64,000 nucleotides of DNA from Chiridota heheva. Lineage: Eukaryota > Echinodermata > Holothuroidea > Apodida > Chiridotidae. Below are positions 24,520-37,430 of this stretch, in pieces. A program made the translations under genes and the position numbers. Within the stretch, counting starts at the first letter, position 1. Each line of letters starts with the position of its first letter. Location: assembly GCA_020152595.1 (NCBI GenBank), contig JAIGNY010000132.1:62001-126000 (forward strand). Reading direction: 5' to 3'. The notes beneath the pieces are model-generated. The model saw nothing but the letters and a program-made list of their open reading frames with translations. It was not told the origin of the DNA and ran no database searches.

Positions 24520-25639
24520 TCTACTTCGTTATACCTTACCTTCCATGCTATAAATATGCAATCAGATTGCAAGCGAGGAACGGAAGGAGGGGACTTTAGG
24601 CCAAAGCTCAACTTTTAGAAGGCTGATCCTAAAACTCACACTAGCTTAATCCTATTTAAAGGATTAGAATCCATATCCTCTTAAGAACGAAGTCTCTGAA
24701 TAGGAGTTTACCAAAAAGAAGTAAACCACTCCTGGTTAGAGTCAAACTGAACATGTCACTACCCATTAACAGTAACTGAGGCAAATGTCGCATAAATCCG
24801 AGTAAAAAACTCGGAAAACCTGCCAATTGAAAGAGTTCGGACACGATATAAACATCATAATCGTGTCTAAATAACGCAACAAAACTCACCGACTTCATAC
24901 ACGAGACGGAACCGGCTAGTAAAACACGATTAGGAAAGAAATGTGTCTTAGCTAAAATGAATTAAAGAATTTCCGGACCGGGAAAAAGATTCGTCAGCGC
25001 GCAATTTCGCAGGAGCAAAAGTTAGCGAGGTAACACAAACTTTGTAAAGTAAGTCAAGCAAAAAAACCAAGGGAATAAAAGTGGCATGCGTTTACCCAAA
25101 TGGCTGCACGAAATATTCCGTGAAAGGGGCTTTGCCAAGAACCTAAGTGCATACCCTGGCTGTTCCATAAACAGTGCCTATCATTTTAAGAGATTGCTTA
25201 TCCTAGTTATGGTGTTTAATTAACCTGTTAACATACAAAAACTATACGGATTGTTAATGTAAGGAAGTTACAATCGTCCCCGAGTTGTAAAGGTGTCTCG
25301 TTAATTTACCGCGCATACTACACGGGTCGTTAACGTAGACGTAGAAGAAAGACCTCAATAGGTTATTGTCAAAGAAGTTGACGTCCTGCATATACTATAT
25401 GGGCCGCCAACTTAGAACAGGCTGTAGCAGTAGCGGAACCGCGTAACTGTTGGAACTGCTTAATGAAGGTGGTAACGTATAGCGTAAACTATACCTGCCG
25501 TTGCCTATAACAGCTACTCTGATCGTGGGATTGTCTACCTATGTCAAAAAAGTATCTTACGTGGAGTTAATTTTTGAAAAGGGGTTTAACGTACTACGCC
25601 AACTGTTCGAGCCGTTAACTCAAACACTGGGGTTGAAAA

Positions 25640-26320
25640 TTTCACCACAGAGCTATGAAGCTAGTGGCTACATGGAGTGACTACCGCCGTACTAAGTACA
25701 CGTCCCCGCTAAGTAATGTAGAGCTGCATGGATCTACGAAATGTCAACGTGCTACATATGTACTACAAGCCATCCGCCCAGTCTGCTTCTATTCACCACG
25801 GAGCAACGGAGCTAGTTGCTACACGAGGGAGACTACTGCTGTACTCGGTACGTGTCCCTAACATAATAGCTATCAGTAAAAAAGAACCTACTGGACCTAC
25901 GACAGCGTTAACGTACTACATGTTATAGGAGTCGTTACCTCAGTGTACTTCTATTCACCACGGAGCCATGGAGTAAGTGGATACGTGTGGGGGACTAAAG
26001 CCGTACTCAGTGCGCGTCTTTCTTGGAAAAGCTAAAAATACACTGGCGCCGCATGGAATACGTTAGAATTCATGTGATACGAAAGCTGTATGACATGTAA
26101 ACTCTGTTTGTTTGTTTCACTACGGAGTTGGTGGCTACGTGTAGGGGACTCAGTACATGTCCCAATAAGAATAACGGCCGCGGAAATCTGTAGCCACTGG
26201 CTACTGGTTGCTTTACCATGCAGCTGCGCTGTTGGTGTGTACCGTTAATTCCGTTTGTATCAATTCACCACGAAACTGCGTAGCCAGTGGCTACGTGTGG
26301 GAGACTACCGCCATCTTCAG
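25640..26320. repeat. Tandem repeat of about 155 bp (copy B)
   Basis: Diverged units beginning CACCACGGAGC-like start near 25643, 25795, 25955, 26117 and 26267 (spacing 150-162 bp). They contain the same internal words as the array at 3338-4020. Confidence 0.65.
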
Positions 26321-29217
26321 AATGCGTCCGGTATGAGAAACGGTCGCGGAAGTCTATAGCACATGGCCACTGGCCGCTTTATCACACAGCTGTGCTGCTG
26401 GCGGGTACACTTCCAGGTTTACCGTACTTTGTACGTTATCTCATGTAGGGTCTGTGGGGCCATAATGGCCCGTTCACTGAAGCCGTGTAAAGTTTAGCTA
26501 CGATACCGTATGGACCTGTATGGGACCGAACAACGGAGCCATATGGGCAGGTAAAGTTTAGCTAAAAGCCGTGGCTTGGGCTCATGACCACATGTCTTGG
26601 AGCCGTAGGGACCGGTACAGGGCCCTTCGATGGGCCCGTAAAGCCGTGGTACTCCTGGGTTTACCGTACGTTGTACATTAACCCGTAGCAATCTCCTAAG
26701 CGGAACGTCATGCTCAATGCGAAAGTATATTCAGGATAGTTAGGACAGTCGTGGAACTACGTAACAAGAAGAAAATAGCTCTCGTGATGCTATACCTCCT
26801 GTGGAGATTGTTTTCTTATCACCTGACCACCTAACTTCGAAGCTAGTTAGGTCAACTTCCAGGTTTATCGTACGTTGTACGTAATCCTGTTTAAAAACTA
26901 TGGAGCCGTACGGACCCGTTCACCAAAGCCATATGGACCCGTAAAGCTTGGAAGCGGGGCCGTAAGGATTGGCACGGGCCGTTCAATGGACCCGTGGTGC
27001 CGTATCACGGACTTGTACGGGGCCATGACATCAAGCAGTGGAGCCGTAAGGACCCGGTCGCCGGAGCCGTATCCCAGACCCGTTCAATGGAGCCATAGGT
27101 ATATCGTACGTTGTATGTTCAAAAGGTATGGAGTAGTACGGACCCGTTCCCTGGAGCAGTATGAATGCGTAAAGCCTAATAGACTCGTAGCATAATCTGC
27201 ACACGTAACACATGAGATGGATGTTTCCGAGCCTAATTTAACAAAGCACTTCCATGCAACGCATCGCGGGACATCCTGGGTGCGTAATGCACTGACACTT
27301 GGGACCTGTCCTCCGTGTCCATGATACTGGTGCAAATTTTTGCAGAACTATGCCTTCAACGCGGAAAATTGGTCTAAGGAAGTTGAACACGGCCGAAACT
27401 GTGTAGCTAATGGCTACAGTAACAAGAAGAAATAGCTCTCGTGATGCTATACTTCTTGTAAAGATTGCTTCCTTATCACCTGACCGCGTAGCTTCGTAGT
27501 TAGTGGGTCTGTATCCGGGTTTATCGTACGTTGTACGTTAACCCTTTCAAAACTATAAAGCTGTATGGACCTGTTTACCGGAGCCATATGGACCCATACA
27601 GACTAGGCATGGGGCCTTACAGACCTGTGCCATGAACCCGTGAAACTTTGTAACGGATCCGTATGGACCAGTATGGGGTCGTATCACGGACCCGTGAAAA
27701 CAAGCTGTGAAGCCATACAAAGCCGATCACCGGAGCCGTATGAGTAATCTAATGGTTCAACTCTGCAAGCCATAAGATAACTAGGCTGATCAAAATAGTC
27801 TCAGAAATAACTTACGCACAACATACCTCAGCCCACGAACTTACCGCCTCAGAAGTGTCGAGATGGGCCCCTGGGGGTAAGTCAATGTAAGTTAACAAAG
27901 TAGACTACTGCCTCAGACCTCCGCGGCTCAGTAACGATAAGCCGTGGGTCGTGGCTTAAGTAGAAAACTCTGAGAGACCATAATGATTTATATTTATATC
28001 GCCTCTTGGCGTCTGAAAAGATAAAAATATATTAAACGTATATATATACATACTTACGCCAAAACTTCCCTGTGGGGGTGTACTTACGACTCTTATGTCA
28101 AACCTAATGAGGCAAGCCACAGCAACTTTGTGTACCATACAAATAAATATAATTTTTGTATATCTCATGAATGTTAAACTCCCGAGAAAGAGCGTGAAAC
28201 GTAAAAACTTTATTCACGCAGGGGTGACGTGGAAAACACGAACCACTGTGAACTTGGTGTCTGCAGATAAAAAGAAACAGTTAATTCTCCTGAAAGGGGA
28301 ACGCCAAAGAGACCTAAACATGGTCTCTAAGCGCCCCACAAATCGAGCTCATAAATTAAAAACTCTGTCTTAACTATAGCAAGAAAAATGAAGTCACGAA
28401 ATACAATGTAACGTAAAAAAATAGATAGGCTCTCTTGTGCTAACTGTAGTTCCTTCGACTAAAAGAAGCCGACTACCTGCTTACCCTGTGGATACTACAA
28501 CCTCCTGCGCATGCAAAAACATCAAAATGAAAAGATGGCCTACTAAAGATATCCTTACATGTTAATACAATGCATAGTATAAAGCTAGGCTATTCTCGTA
28601 GTAGGGTGGGGCCTAGGGTGAAAAACACTCGAATCCAAGGGAAAGGGGTCCTCTAAACAGGCACACTAGGTGCTCTAGGGACTAAAACGCCCACCTCGAG
28701 AGTGGAACTCTCTCGAACTAGCCACCCGCTTTGTACGAATGTAAGTAAAAACACCCTAACGTAAGTGTAAGATTAATGGGAAAATCCTACGAGTCGAATC
28801 AAAAATTTCCGTGTCCCGTGGCTACCTTGTCTTACCTCAGAAAACTCCTAAAGGTAAACAGCAAAGGTGAAACTGTATGAAAACCTGTGCGGTGAAGCTG
28901 CAGAAGAGAAAATTGTTAGAAAAAGGGTGAAAATTGTAGCAAACATTTTCAGACCAGTTCCACGAAGTTGTTGACAACAACGCGCTGAAAAGAAGTGAGG
29001 GTTATAAGAGGTATTATGGAGGTCAAGGCTGGGCTGGTTACTACGTTTTTAAAGTCGGATAAAAGTGCATTAGAATCAGGTCATGAACCAGATTGCATAT
29101 TAACAGCATGGAAGGTAAGATATAACTTGAAGTAAATTACAACGATATCCTATGAGACACCACTGAAAATGCCATTTATTCATAGATAATAAACTGCCAA
29201 AATTACATTAAATCTAC

Positions 29218-29397
29218 CTTATATTTGAATATTTTGCAGTAATGTTTGAGGAACTCTGTGAATATTTCTCTGCCCCCAGCAAGATGTTCAAGGTAGCTGG
29301 CAAAGCTGTAACCCTTCTCATAGGGCACTTCATTGTATGTGTCATCTGGGTCTATGTCCTTCATAACGGTCACTCTTAATCTATTTAACGGATGAGT
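29218..29397 (-). CDS. RNPEP: Aminopeptidase B-like exon with catalytic tyrosine
   Basis: This 180-bp exon follows CATAG and precedes GTAGAT, with phase 0 at both ends. It encodes 60 residues beginning THPLNRLRV and containing DPDDTYNEVPYEKGYSF. The PYEKG Tyr is the conserved residue that stabilises the transition state in M1 aminopeptidases and leukotriene A4 hydrolase. The rest (HLAGGREIFTEFLKHYCKIF) is the helix pair that follows. There are no stops and both splice sites are consensus, so this part of the gene looks functional. Confidence 0.95.
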
Positions 29398-29754
29398 CTA
29401 TGAAAGACAAGAGCATCAAAAAAAGCTCAAACATTATGACTGGCACTTACAAATTAATGACTTAAACATTTTAGATGTTATTAAAGCAATGATTGTTGTT
29501 TTGATAATACAATTATTAGAAAAGTTTGATAAAGTTGTTGGCATGTGTTCACTCAGCAAAGGAAATAGGTCACAACACTTTGATCAAATATCCTTATCTG
29601 AGGAAGTGGATTAAGTTTAGAAATTTAAAAGTCGGATTAAAACTACTATTTGCAACTTAACACTAAAACAAATTTTGTCCAGGAAATATCCCAGCTAAAT
29701 GAAAGAGACATGTCTGGTTTTAAAAGAAGTCACCATAGTTAATGAAAACTTGTA

Positions 29755-31862
29755 TTGTAAATACCATTATGGTTCGCATGCCCATGCAAATTGACACCCA
29801 TATCATACGACCTGGCCAATTATGAAAATGGCATCTCACACTAAGCCCCACAAGGCATCCTATGTCCTACATGGCATCCCACCCCATGTCCCACATGACA
29901 TCCTACCCCATCCCTTGTCCTACATGGCATTCCACCATATTTCCCACATGACATCCCACCCCTTGTCCCACATGACATCCCATCCCTTGTCCCACATGAC
30001 ATCCCATCCCTTGTCCCACATGGCATTCCACCATATGTCCCACATGGCATCCCATCCTATGACCCATATGGCATCCCACCCTATATCCCATATGGCATCC
30101 CACCCTATATCCCACATGGATCCCATCCCATGTGCCAAATGACATCCCACCACATGTCATCTCATCCCATACCCCACAAGGCATTCCACCACATCTCCCA
30201 CGTGGCATTCCACCATACAGTATGTTTCACATGGTATTCCACCACATGTCCCACATGGCATTCCACCATACAGTATGTTTCACATGGTATTCCACCACAT
30301 GTCCCACATGGCATATCACCATATGTCCCACATGGCATCCAACCGTATGACCCACATGGCATCCCACCCTATGTCCCACATGGATCCCATCCCATGTGCC
30401 AAATGACATTCCACCCCATGCCCCACATGACATCCCATCCCATGCCTTGTCCCACATGACATTCCACCATATCTCCCACATGGCATTCCACCATACAGTA
30501 TGTGCCACTCCACCATATGTCCCACATGGCATCCACTCTATGACATCCCACCAAATGTCCCACGTGGATCCCATCCTACATGTATGTAGGCATTCCACCA
30601 TACAGTATGTCACACATGGCTTTCCACCATACGTCCCACATTAATCCAACCATATGTACCACATGACATCCCTCCTTATGTTCAACATGGTATCCCTCCC
30701 AATGTCCCAAGGACATCCTACTTTATGTCCCACATGGCATCACATCCAATGTCCCTATGGCCTCCTACCCTATGTCACACATAGCCTCCTACCCTATGTC
30801 ACACATAGCCTCCTACCATATGTCACACATGGCATCCCAACCTATGTCACAATCTGTGTTACTCGTGGCATCCAACCCCATGTCCCACATGGCATCCCAC
30901 CCCATGTCTCACATGAAATCATATGTCCCACATGACATCCCATCCCATGGCATTCCACCCTATGTCCCACATGCATGGCATCTCACCATATATCCTACAT
31001 GGCATTCCACCCTGTTCCACAATGGCATCCCACCCCATGTCCCACATGGCATCCCACCACATGCCATCCCATAGACTCCATAAGAAGTCTCATCATAGCT
31101 ATCACAGTCCCTGATTGAGCATACTATGTATGAAAGTGTCAGTTCATATAATAACTTATATGCAAATGACCTGTTGAATAAGAAAAAAAGGCAGTCAAAC
31201 AATTATGCCTGATATAGCCCTTGGTGTATACCACATGGTATATGTTATATCATATGTCCCACATGGCCCCCATCCATGTCCCACATGGCCCCCAAACATG
31301 TCCCACATGGCATCCCTACCTATGTCCATATGTAGTCACATCCTGTCACACTCTCTGACTGAGCATACTAAATAAAATAAAAAGTATGGTCAGTTCATAT
31401 ACTGTAGCAACTTTATGCAAAGGACCACAATAATAAAGGCAGAGTTTAATAATCATGCCTGATACAACTGTTGGTGCCTAAATATTTTGAAGAATTTTAA
31501 GGATTTTAAATCTCCAATGCTATGAGAGAGACGCTTGAGGATCTTTGAAGAATATTGGAAAATTATATCATTTTACAGTCATCTTCTATGGAAATATCAA
31601 ATGTTTTGTAAACTTTTAATTAGTCTTTAATCTGTCTTAAGTGTATCTAAAAAACTTTCAAGATTTTGTAAGGAAATTCTAACCTTCCATAAGGATATCT
31701 AAAAAAACTTTTTCTGAGGAACTCTGAAGAAACTTTAATATTTTCTGAGGAATTCTTAAAAACTTTTACATTTCTGAGGAAATCTCAGAAAAAACTGCGG
31801 ATGGCCGGACGGACAAAATCACCATTACATAGGTTCGCATTATGCTTTGCATGCAACCAAAA
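29755..31862. mobile_element. Minisatellite-bearing repeat element, copy 2
   Basis: It has the same left edge (TGGTTCGCATGCCC near 29770), 24-bp array, right segment and right edge (TTTGCATGCAACCA near 31850) as copy 1 at 21557-24040. It lies in the next aminopeptidase intron. It lacks the LINE tail and the duplicated segment present in copy 1. Confidence 0.7.
29826..31075. repeat. 24-bp minisatellite array, copy 2
   Basis: The unit is the same as at 21850-23310 but more diverged, with frequent CACATGACATCCC and CACATGGCATTCC variants. A longer period including ACAGTATGTTTCACATGG recurs at 30210 and 30270. Open frames here are repeat by-products. Confidence 0.9.
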
Positions 31863-32075
31863 AGGAGCCATAGCTGTAAAAATTATGTCACATGTTGGAT
31901 GAGGTTAAATAATGATACAGATTTTACAAAAAAGATCATGTGAGATAAAACTTTACTAATAAGCAGAAACTAAACAATGGATAACATGGTGAGTAAAATT
32001 TTAATGGCAGTGCTTTATTGCAAGTTTTCACCACACCCTCACTATTCATCAAGCAAACCGACAGTAACATTATAC

Positions 32076-32258
32076 CTCCCCTGTGCCTTCAAGTCTTGCT
32101 TTGAGCAAATTTCTTCCCGTTGCAGCCTCTAAACATGTGTAAGCCTCTCCGTGAAGTTCTGCACATATACACCTCTGGCCATACATGGTCAGACCCTCGT
32201 TGAGCCAAAACTCGCTCCAGTTGGCATTGGTGACAAGATTTCCAAACCAGCTGTGGGT
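32076..32258 (-). CDS. RNPEP: Aminopeptidase B-like exon with zinc-binding Glu
   Basis: The 183-bp exon follows TTTGTAAAG and precedes GTATAA, phase 0 at both ends. It opens with [14 protein letters not shown], supplying the second His of the HEITH zinc site whose first half (HEI) ends the exon at 33802. FWLNEG then gives the distal zinc-binding Glu 18 residues later, the standard HExxH-x18-E spacing. [15 protein letters not shown] follows, as in aminopeptidase B. All catalytic residues are present. Some residues differ from what I expect in the family ([13 protein letters not shown]), but nothing disrupts the frame. Confidence 0.96.
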
Positions 32259-33801
32259 CTTTACAAAGAAGAAATAGCATGCTGATAAAACTTGATATGA
32301 TAACTCGACTTGCCAACATTCACTGACAGAAGACTGACATTCAAAGTTTACATAATCATATATAGATTCTGAGATAGCTTTTTGACTTGTATATGCACAA
32401 AGGCGGATTGAGATTTGATCACACCTCTCTGCTGAGTAATCAAAAGAAGAAATCATGTATGTATTGAAGACATTTATAGAACCAGAGCATCACCAATGCA
32501 AATGCTCAACTCTTTAAATCTTAAGTAAAGTTTTTGAGTGTCCAGCCAGTGGTGGTGATTTGTTGGTACTAAAAGAGAAAGATGGCATGATGAAGGTTAT
32601 TGATGTAAAGTCCCCAGTCTTATGAAATAATGTTGCATGTTTTTATTGAGAAGATATTGATTGTTTGTAGATGAGAGCTTTTTAATGCAATCCTTTATGT
32701 TTCTGTTTTAAATTTTAGTTACTGAAAATCATCAAACTGACCAGTTTCTCCTGCTATGCTTCGATTAAGCTAGCATATATGATAGAGATTAAGTTCAAAA
32801 CTTCTTTGTTTTAATCAACTGCTCCCATTCAATTAACATTGGTGGAGGTTAGAAAAACAATAAGTTAACAACTTAACAAAAGGAGATTGATAGATTTGAT
32901 AGATTTTATGGTTGTTATGTCACAAAATTCATAAAAATTTGCATTGTTTATTACAGCAAAGTCTAAAAATTAAAAACGATGTAAATTGGTCGAATTTTTC
33001 AATGATTTTAATGAAAATGCTTACTATTTGCATGTTAGTAGCTTATTTTCTTCTAGTAAAGTTAAAGTCAAAATAAGCTCAATCTACCTGTCCATATATA
33101 TATTTTATTTTTCATGAAGGTTTCATACAAAGTTGCAATTACAATTGGAACAAGAATAACAACCATTACTGGAAAAAAATACCTATTAAGATAAGAAATT
33201 TTAGGAATTTCCAAATAGTATCTCTTCTTCAAATAAGCAATGGATCATATACCAGTGGTCTGTTTTCATTATTTACCTTATGTGTCTATTCATGCATGAT
33301 GGGCAGTTTGATCTAAAAACTTGTTAAATTACATGTCTATTCATGCATGATGGGCAGTTTGATCATGAAAGAAAATGACCAAGGGGAGCTTGTGTAAAAC
33401 ATGACACCGTGGAAATATCTCAAAAAATCTCTTAAAGTATGAAAATATTGTACCTTTTTAACCATAACTACAAAATTACAATGCATTACACCTAACAAAA
33501 TACATTGTTTAGAATTGAAGATAACATCTTCTCAGAGTCAAAATTCTAAAACCAGAGGTGTCAAAACAAAAAAGTTCGAACATATTTAAGGCCAAAAAGT
33601 GAAATCCTTGTATGATTTTATAACCTTAACACAACACTCCTGTGTTGGTTGAGCTAAAAAAGCAACCCACCCTATATGAAGAGAGAAATATCACAAATTC
33701 AATTAAAAGACAGAAGACAAACTAGACGAAAATCTCTTCAAAAAGTACAACAAAATGTTTCTTTAATATAAAGGAGATACTTTACAAGAAACTTCACTTA
33801 C
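32259..33801. other. Aminopeptidase intron, non-coding
   Basis: AT-rich intron. Apart from the duplication at 33280-33365, I see no repeat family or extra exon. Confidence 0.65.
33280..33365. repeat. Tandem duplication with ~51-bp period
   Basis: A 35-bp segment containing TCTATTCATGCATGATGGGC occurs at about 33280-33314 and again at 33331-33365. The internal CATGCATG is palindromic. Confidence 0.8.
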
Positions 33802-34014
33802 TATTTCATGCATAATGACATCCAGCAATGACCTGTCCCCAACTAAGATGCATGGGGTCACAAAGGTCAAACATGGATTCTCCATTCCGCCAAAAGGGAA
33901 AGAGGGCGGCATCACCAATATGTCATATTTTCCCCAGACGTAAGGCCCGAACAGTTTCTCACCAAGCTTGATGTACATCTCCACTGCCCCAAACAACTCG
34001 GCATAGGCTTTATC
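33802..34014 (-). CDS. RNPEP: Aminopeptidase B-like exon with GGMEN motif
   Basis: The 213-bp exon follows CATTAG and precedes GTAAGT, phase 0 at both ends. It encodes [10 protein letters not shown], then [20 protein letters not shown] and [17 protein letters not shown], ending VIMHEI. GGMEN is the exopeptidase motif that anchors the substrate N-terminus in M1 aminopeptidases. [13 protein letters not shown] is characteristic of the aminopeptidase B and leukotriene A4 hydrolase branch. The zinc motif is split at the exon boundary (HEI here, TH in the exon at 32076). Confidence 0.97.
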
Positions 34015-34488
34015 CTAATGTCAATCAAAGTTGTATGGACATTAGACAAAAGTTTGTAATCTGCATATTTTCATTTAAAATTCACACAAATTTTAACTTA
34101 GCTGACTACTCTGACCTTTTATAACTATCCAGAAATAACATTGCTTCTATATTTGTAGCATTTCCCTGTATGTCCTTTGTTTGGTACACTAACTTGATAC
34201 ATTTTAAACCAGATATCATGCTATAGTGAAGATGAAAATACAGTATAAATTGGTCAAAATATTTATACAATTACCCATACTAGTATGAAACAGATTTATT
34301 GGTGACAGATCAAGCAAATTTCTTGAGATAAGATTCCTTATTAAATAGTTGAAATTGCATGACCTTGGGACTGAATTGCAAAATTGGTTTGGATGACAAT
34401 GGTTTATTACATCCAGGGTTCTCTTTTACGATTGAACAGAAGGGAATCAGGCTTTAGAAGAATACTGACAGGTAGCAACAATACAAGC

Positions 34489-35527
34489 TTAACCCTTACT
34501 CTATCTACCAGGGCTTTGAAAAATGTGAGCCCAATTTTTGTAACTTTTTTTTCATATGCATTTTTGACAACCTTCCTTTCATTACAAGTTTGGTTGGAAT
34601 GGAAGCTTTATCTTTTGAGTAATGAAAGCCAAATTAGGAAATATTGGACAAAAATATGCAAATCAAGGAATTTTTTGCTAAATTGGTCAACAAATGGCTT
34701 TGCACAAGTTTTGCTTCTTATAAATATTGAAAACAAATGTGTTACATATTTAGATTCTTTATAAAATTTCCTTTGCAATGATGCTAATCTAGAATTTTTA
34801 TAAAGATAGAAAAGAATGAAAAAACACCAGAAATGATTTCAGTCAAATGACCCCTGAAAACTGCAGCAGAAAAATCATAATGCAGTAGTCAAGGTGAGAC
34901 TCAAACCTGGTGCGCTTGCGTGCTGGCCGCGTTCATATCCAATACACTACATGATTATTGAAAATGCTGTGGTAAAATTGAATTATTATAGAAAAGGGTC
35001 CAAATAAAGGGGATATACTGTATTTATATGTCAAATGGAAGGAAATTGCAAGCAATTTCGAATGGCACTTCAACAAACCAATACCATGTGCGATGTACGG
35101 TTTTGGTACACAATGTTTTGAAATTAACGGGCCAAAAATGGCAGAAATTCATAAAATTTTTAAGAAATTTCTCCAGAACAAAAGAATGCAGGAAGGGATT
35201 ATAAAAATTAGACCAGAAATCAATAATACCATGTCTTCTGATTTGCATGCTTGATTTCGAAGCAAAAATGTGATCTTGAAGTTACTTTAAGATTTAAAAA
35301 GGAATTTTTTTTTTTTTGCGAATTTGACCCCTTTTCAAGCTACTTTTTCTCAAAATTCTGTAATATGACCCCTATAAAACAGTTACACTTTGTGAAGAAA
35401 ATATCCGAGTACTTTAGAATGGTACCAAGAATACTCCATAGGACTTTGGTAAAGTCCCAATTTTATTTTTAGAAAAAGTTGGTTTGAAAATGGCAATAAT
35501 ATCGCTGTGTGGTAGAGTAAGGGTTAA
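34489..35527. mobile_element. piggyBac-type MITE with TTAA duplication
   Basis: The element spans 34493-35523 (1,031 bp), flanked by TTAA at 34489-34492 and 35524-35527. Its ends are CCCTTACTCTA and TAGAGTAAGGG, an 11-bp perfect inverted repeat. TTAA duplication plus CCC...GGG termini is the piggyBac signature. No transposase frame is present, so it is a non-autonomous copy. It lies in an aminopeptidase intron. Confidence 0.85.
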
Positions 35528-36193
35528 AAAGTTTAAAATGTACTATGAACTATGAAAAATTTCCATCAAAATTGCTTATAAATTGACCATTTAACAGCAT
35601 TTTAAAACTTAGATACCTAATTAGCATAAATAGTGCAATTTCTTGTGACATCAGAACGGGACAACTAGAAAATGTCTTATATTACGTTTATTCTTCCTCC
35701 CCTGCCATATTTTGAATGGGAGAAGTTGGCTATAGTGAACATAATATGATAACCGTGACCCAGATTTAACAGTAGAAAGCTATTTGAGAACATTTGATAT
35801 TTGAAATTTGGGAAAGAAATATAAAGAAATACATTAAAGAATTTTAGCTGTATTCCTGTTCACACATCATCATTTTTGTGTATGCTAAAATGTTTTTACA
35901 TCCTTTGAATTGTCATAAGTTAAAAACCATAAGTTCTATTGCAACCATTTAAAGACTGTTCTGCGCAAAAATTTATATTCTTTCATCTGGGTAAAAATTA
36001 TTTACCTATCCATATATCTCTAACCATCTTACTAGTCTTAACAAAAAAACAAAAAATTGTTCTTATTACCATAAATGTTGACAACTCTTCTCCACTAAGT
36101 CAAAAGTATATTTAACTGCAAAAACATCAATTTTTGAAGAAAATTGAGTTTCCTCTATAAAAGCTTATTCACAGAAAAGCCAGCGTGACTTAC

Positions 36194-36373
36194 AATCATG
36201 CAAGGCTCTGTCCAAACTTTACTTCTGGGTCCGACATCTTCACTGACAATATCACCCACTGCTAATGCTATCAGGTATGTTGCAATAGGATGATCCATTC
36301 GAAAATGGAAGACTCCATCACCTTTGTCCTCTCGATGACCTGCACTCATAACAGCTACAAAACCGTCAGGAAC
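36194..36373 (-). CDS. RNPEP: Aminopeptidase B-like exon (N-terminal/catalytic junction)
   Basis: The 180-bp exon follows TTTGTAG and precedes GTAAGT, phase 0 at both ends. It encodes 60 residues beginning VPDGFVAVMSAG and continuing HPIATYLIALAVGDIVS and VGPRSKVWTEP. This matches the end of the N-terminal beta domain and its link to the catalytic domain in aminopeptidase B, an enzyme that removes N-terminal Arg or Lys from peptides. It is the most 5' exon I can identify. The upstream ~200 residues must lie to the right, across or beyond the Polinton region, or have been lost. Confidence 0.95.
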
Positions 36374-36689
36374 CTACAAAACATTTAAAATTAACTTCAA
36401 AGTCAGTAAGAACACCACTGTAACTCCTAAACAACTCTCGACTATTGTGTCTGCTTTGTGGTCACCAACTAAACAAGAAACTGGCAACCATGTTCCCTCA
36501 TTTCTAAAATTTTGATTGCCAAAATTGTTAAGTTGATACTAGCCAGTGCAGAAACCTGGTTTAAACTATAATTTTGAATATAAAACCTTTCTTCCCCAAC
36601 TTTATTCCTGCATAAATGATTTAACTTCATACTTTATTGAAAACTCTTTTTAATTTCAAAGATGTACAAAACAATTATCAAGTAAAAAC
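36374..36689. other. Aminopeptidase intron or upstream sequence
   Basis: AT-rich sequence between the exon at 36194 and the 27-bp array. No exon or element recognised. Confidence 0.5.
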
Positions 36690-37430
36690 TGGAAGGGTAT
36701 TGTATCAAGTAAAGACTGCAGGGATATGTTATCAAATAAAGACTGCAGGAATATGGTATCAAATAAATACTAAAGAAATATGGTATCAAGTAAAAACTGC
36801 AGGGATGTGGTATCAAGTAAAGACTGCAGGGATATGGTATCAAGTAAAGACTGCAGGGATATGGTATCAAGTAAAGACTGCATGGATATGGTATCAAGTA
36901 AATACTATCAAGTAAATGATATCAAGTAAATACTGCAGGGATATGGTATCAAGTAAAGACTGCAGGGATATGGTCTCAAGTAAATACTGCAGGGATATGG
37001 TATCAATTAAGACTGTAGGGTATGGTATCAAATAAAGACTGTAGGGATATGGTATCAAGTAAAGATTGCAGGGATATGGTATATTGTAAAGAATGCAGGG
37101 ATATGGTATCAAGTAAAGACTGCACGGATATAGTATCAAATAAAGAATGCAGGAATATGGTGTCAAGTAAAAACTGCAGGGATATGGTATCAAGTAAAGA
37201 CTGCAGGACATGGTATCAAATAAAAACTGCAGGGATATGGTATCAAGTCAAGTCTGCAGGGAAATGGTATCAAGTAAAAACTGCAGGGATATGGTATTAA
37301 GTAAAGACTATGGTATCAAGTAGATACTGCAGGGATATGGTATCAAGTGAAGACTGTAGGGATATGGTATCAAGTAAAGACTGCAGAGATATGGTATCAA
37401 GAAATACTTCAGGGATATGGTATCTCCCTG
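36690..37430. repeat. 27-bp minisatellite array
   Basis: About 27 units, most of 27 bp, contain GATATGGTATCAAGTAAAGA followed by CTGCAGG. Some units are a few bases shorter. Because 27 is divisible by three, open frames run on both strands. PstI-like CTGCAG sites recur in most units. Confidence 0.92.

Larger units (their letters stand above)
24250..29137. mobile_element. Large non-coding element, copy B (4.9 kb)
   Basis: The ends ATTTAC (24250) and GTAAAT (29132-29137), the left hairpin, the tandem repeats and the right inverted terminus correspond one to one with copy A at 979-8728. Copy B is about 2.9 kb shorter, mainly in the repetitive middle. CG in copy A is often CA or TG here, the pattern of an older methylated copy. 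It lies in an aminopeptidase intron 80 bp from the exon at 29218-29397. No coding region is seen. Confidence 0.75.

Noticed and set aside
34886-34965. Possible tRNA-derived sequence on the minus strand (GGTTTGAGTCTCACC resembles a B box)
   Set aside because: Acceptor and anticodon stems do not pair convincingly; at best a decayed SINE head inside the MITE.
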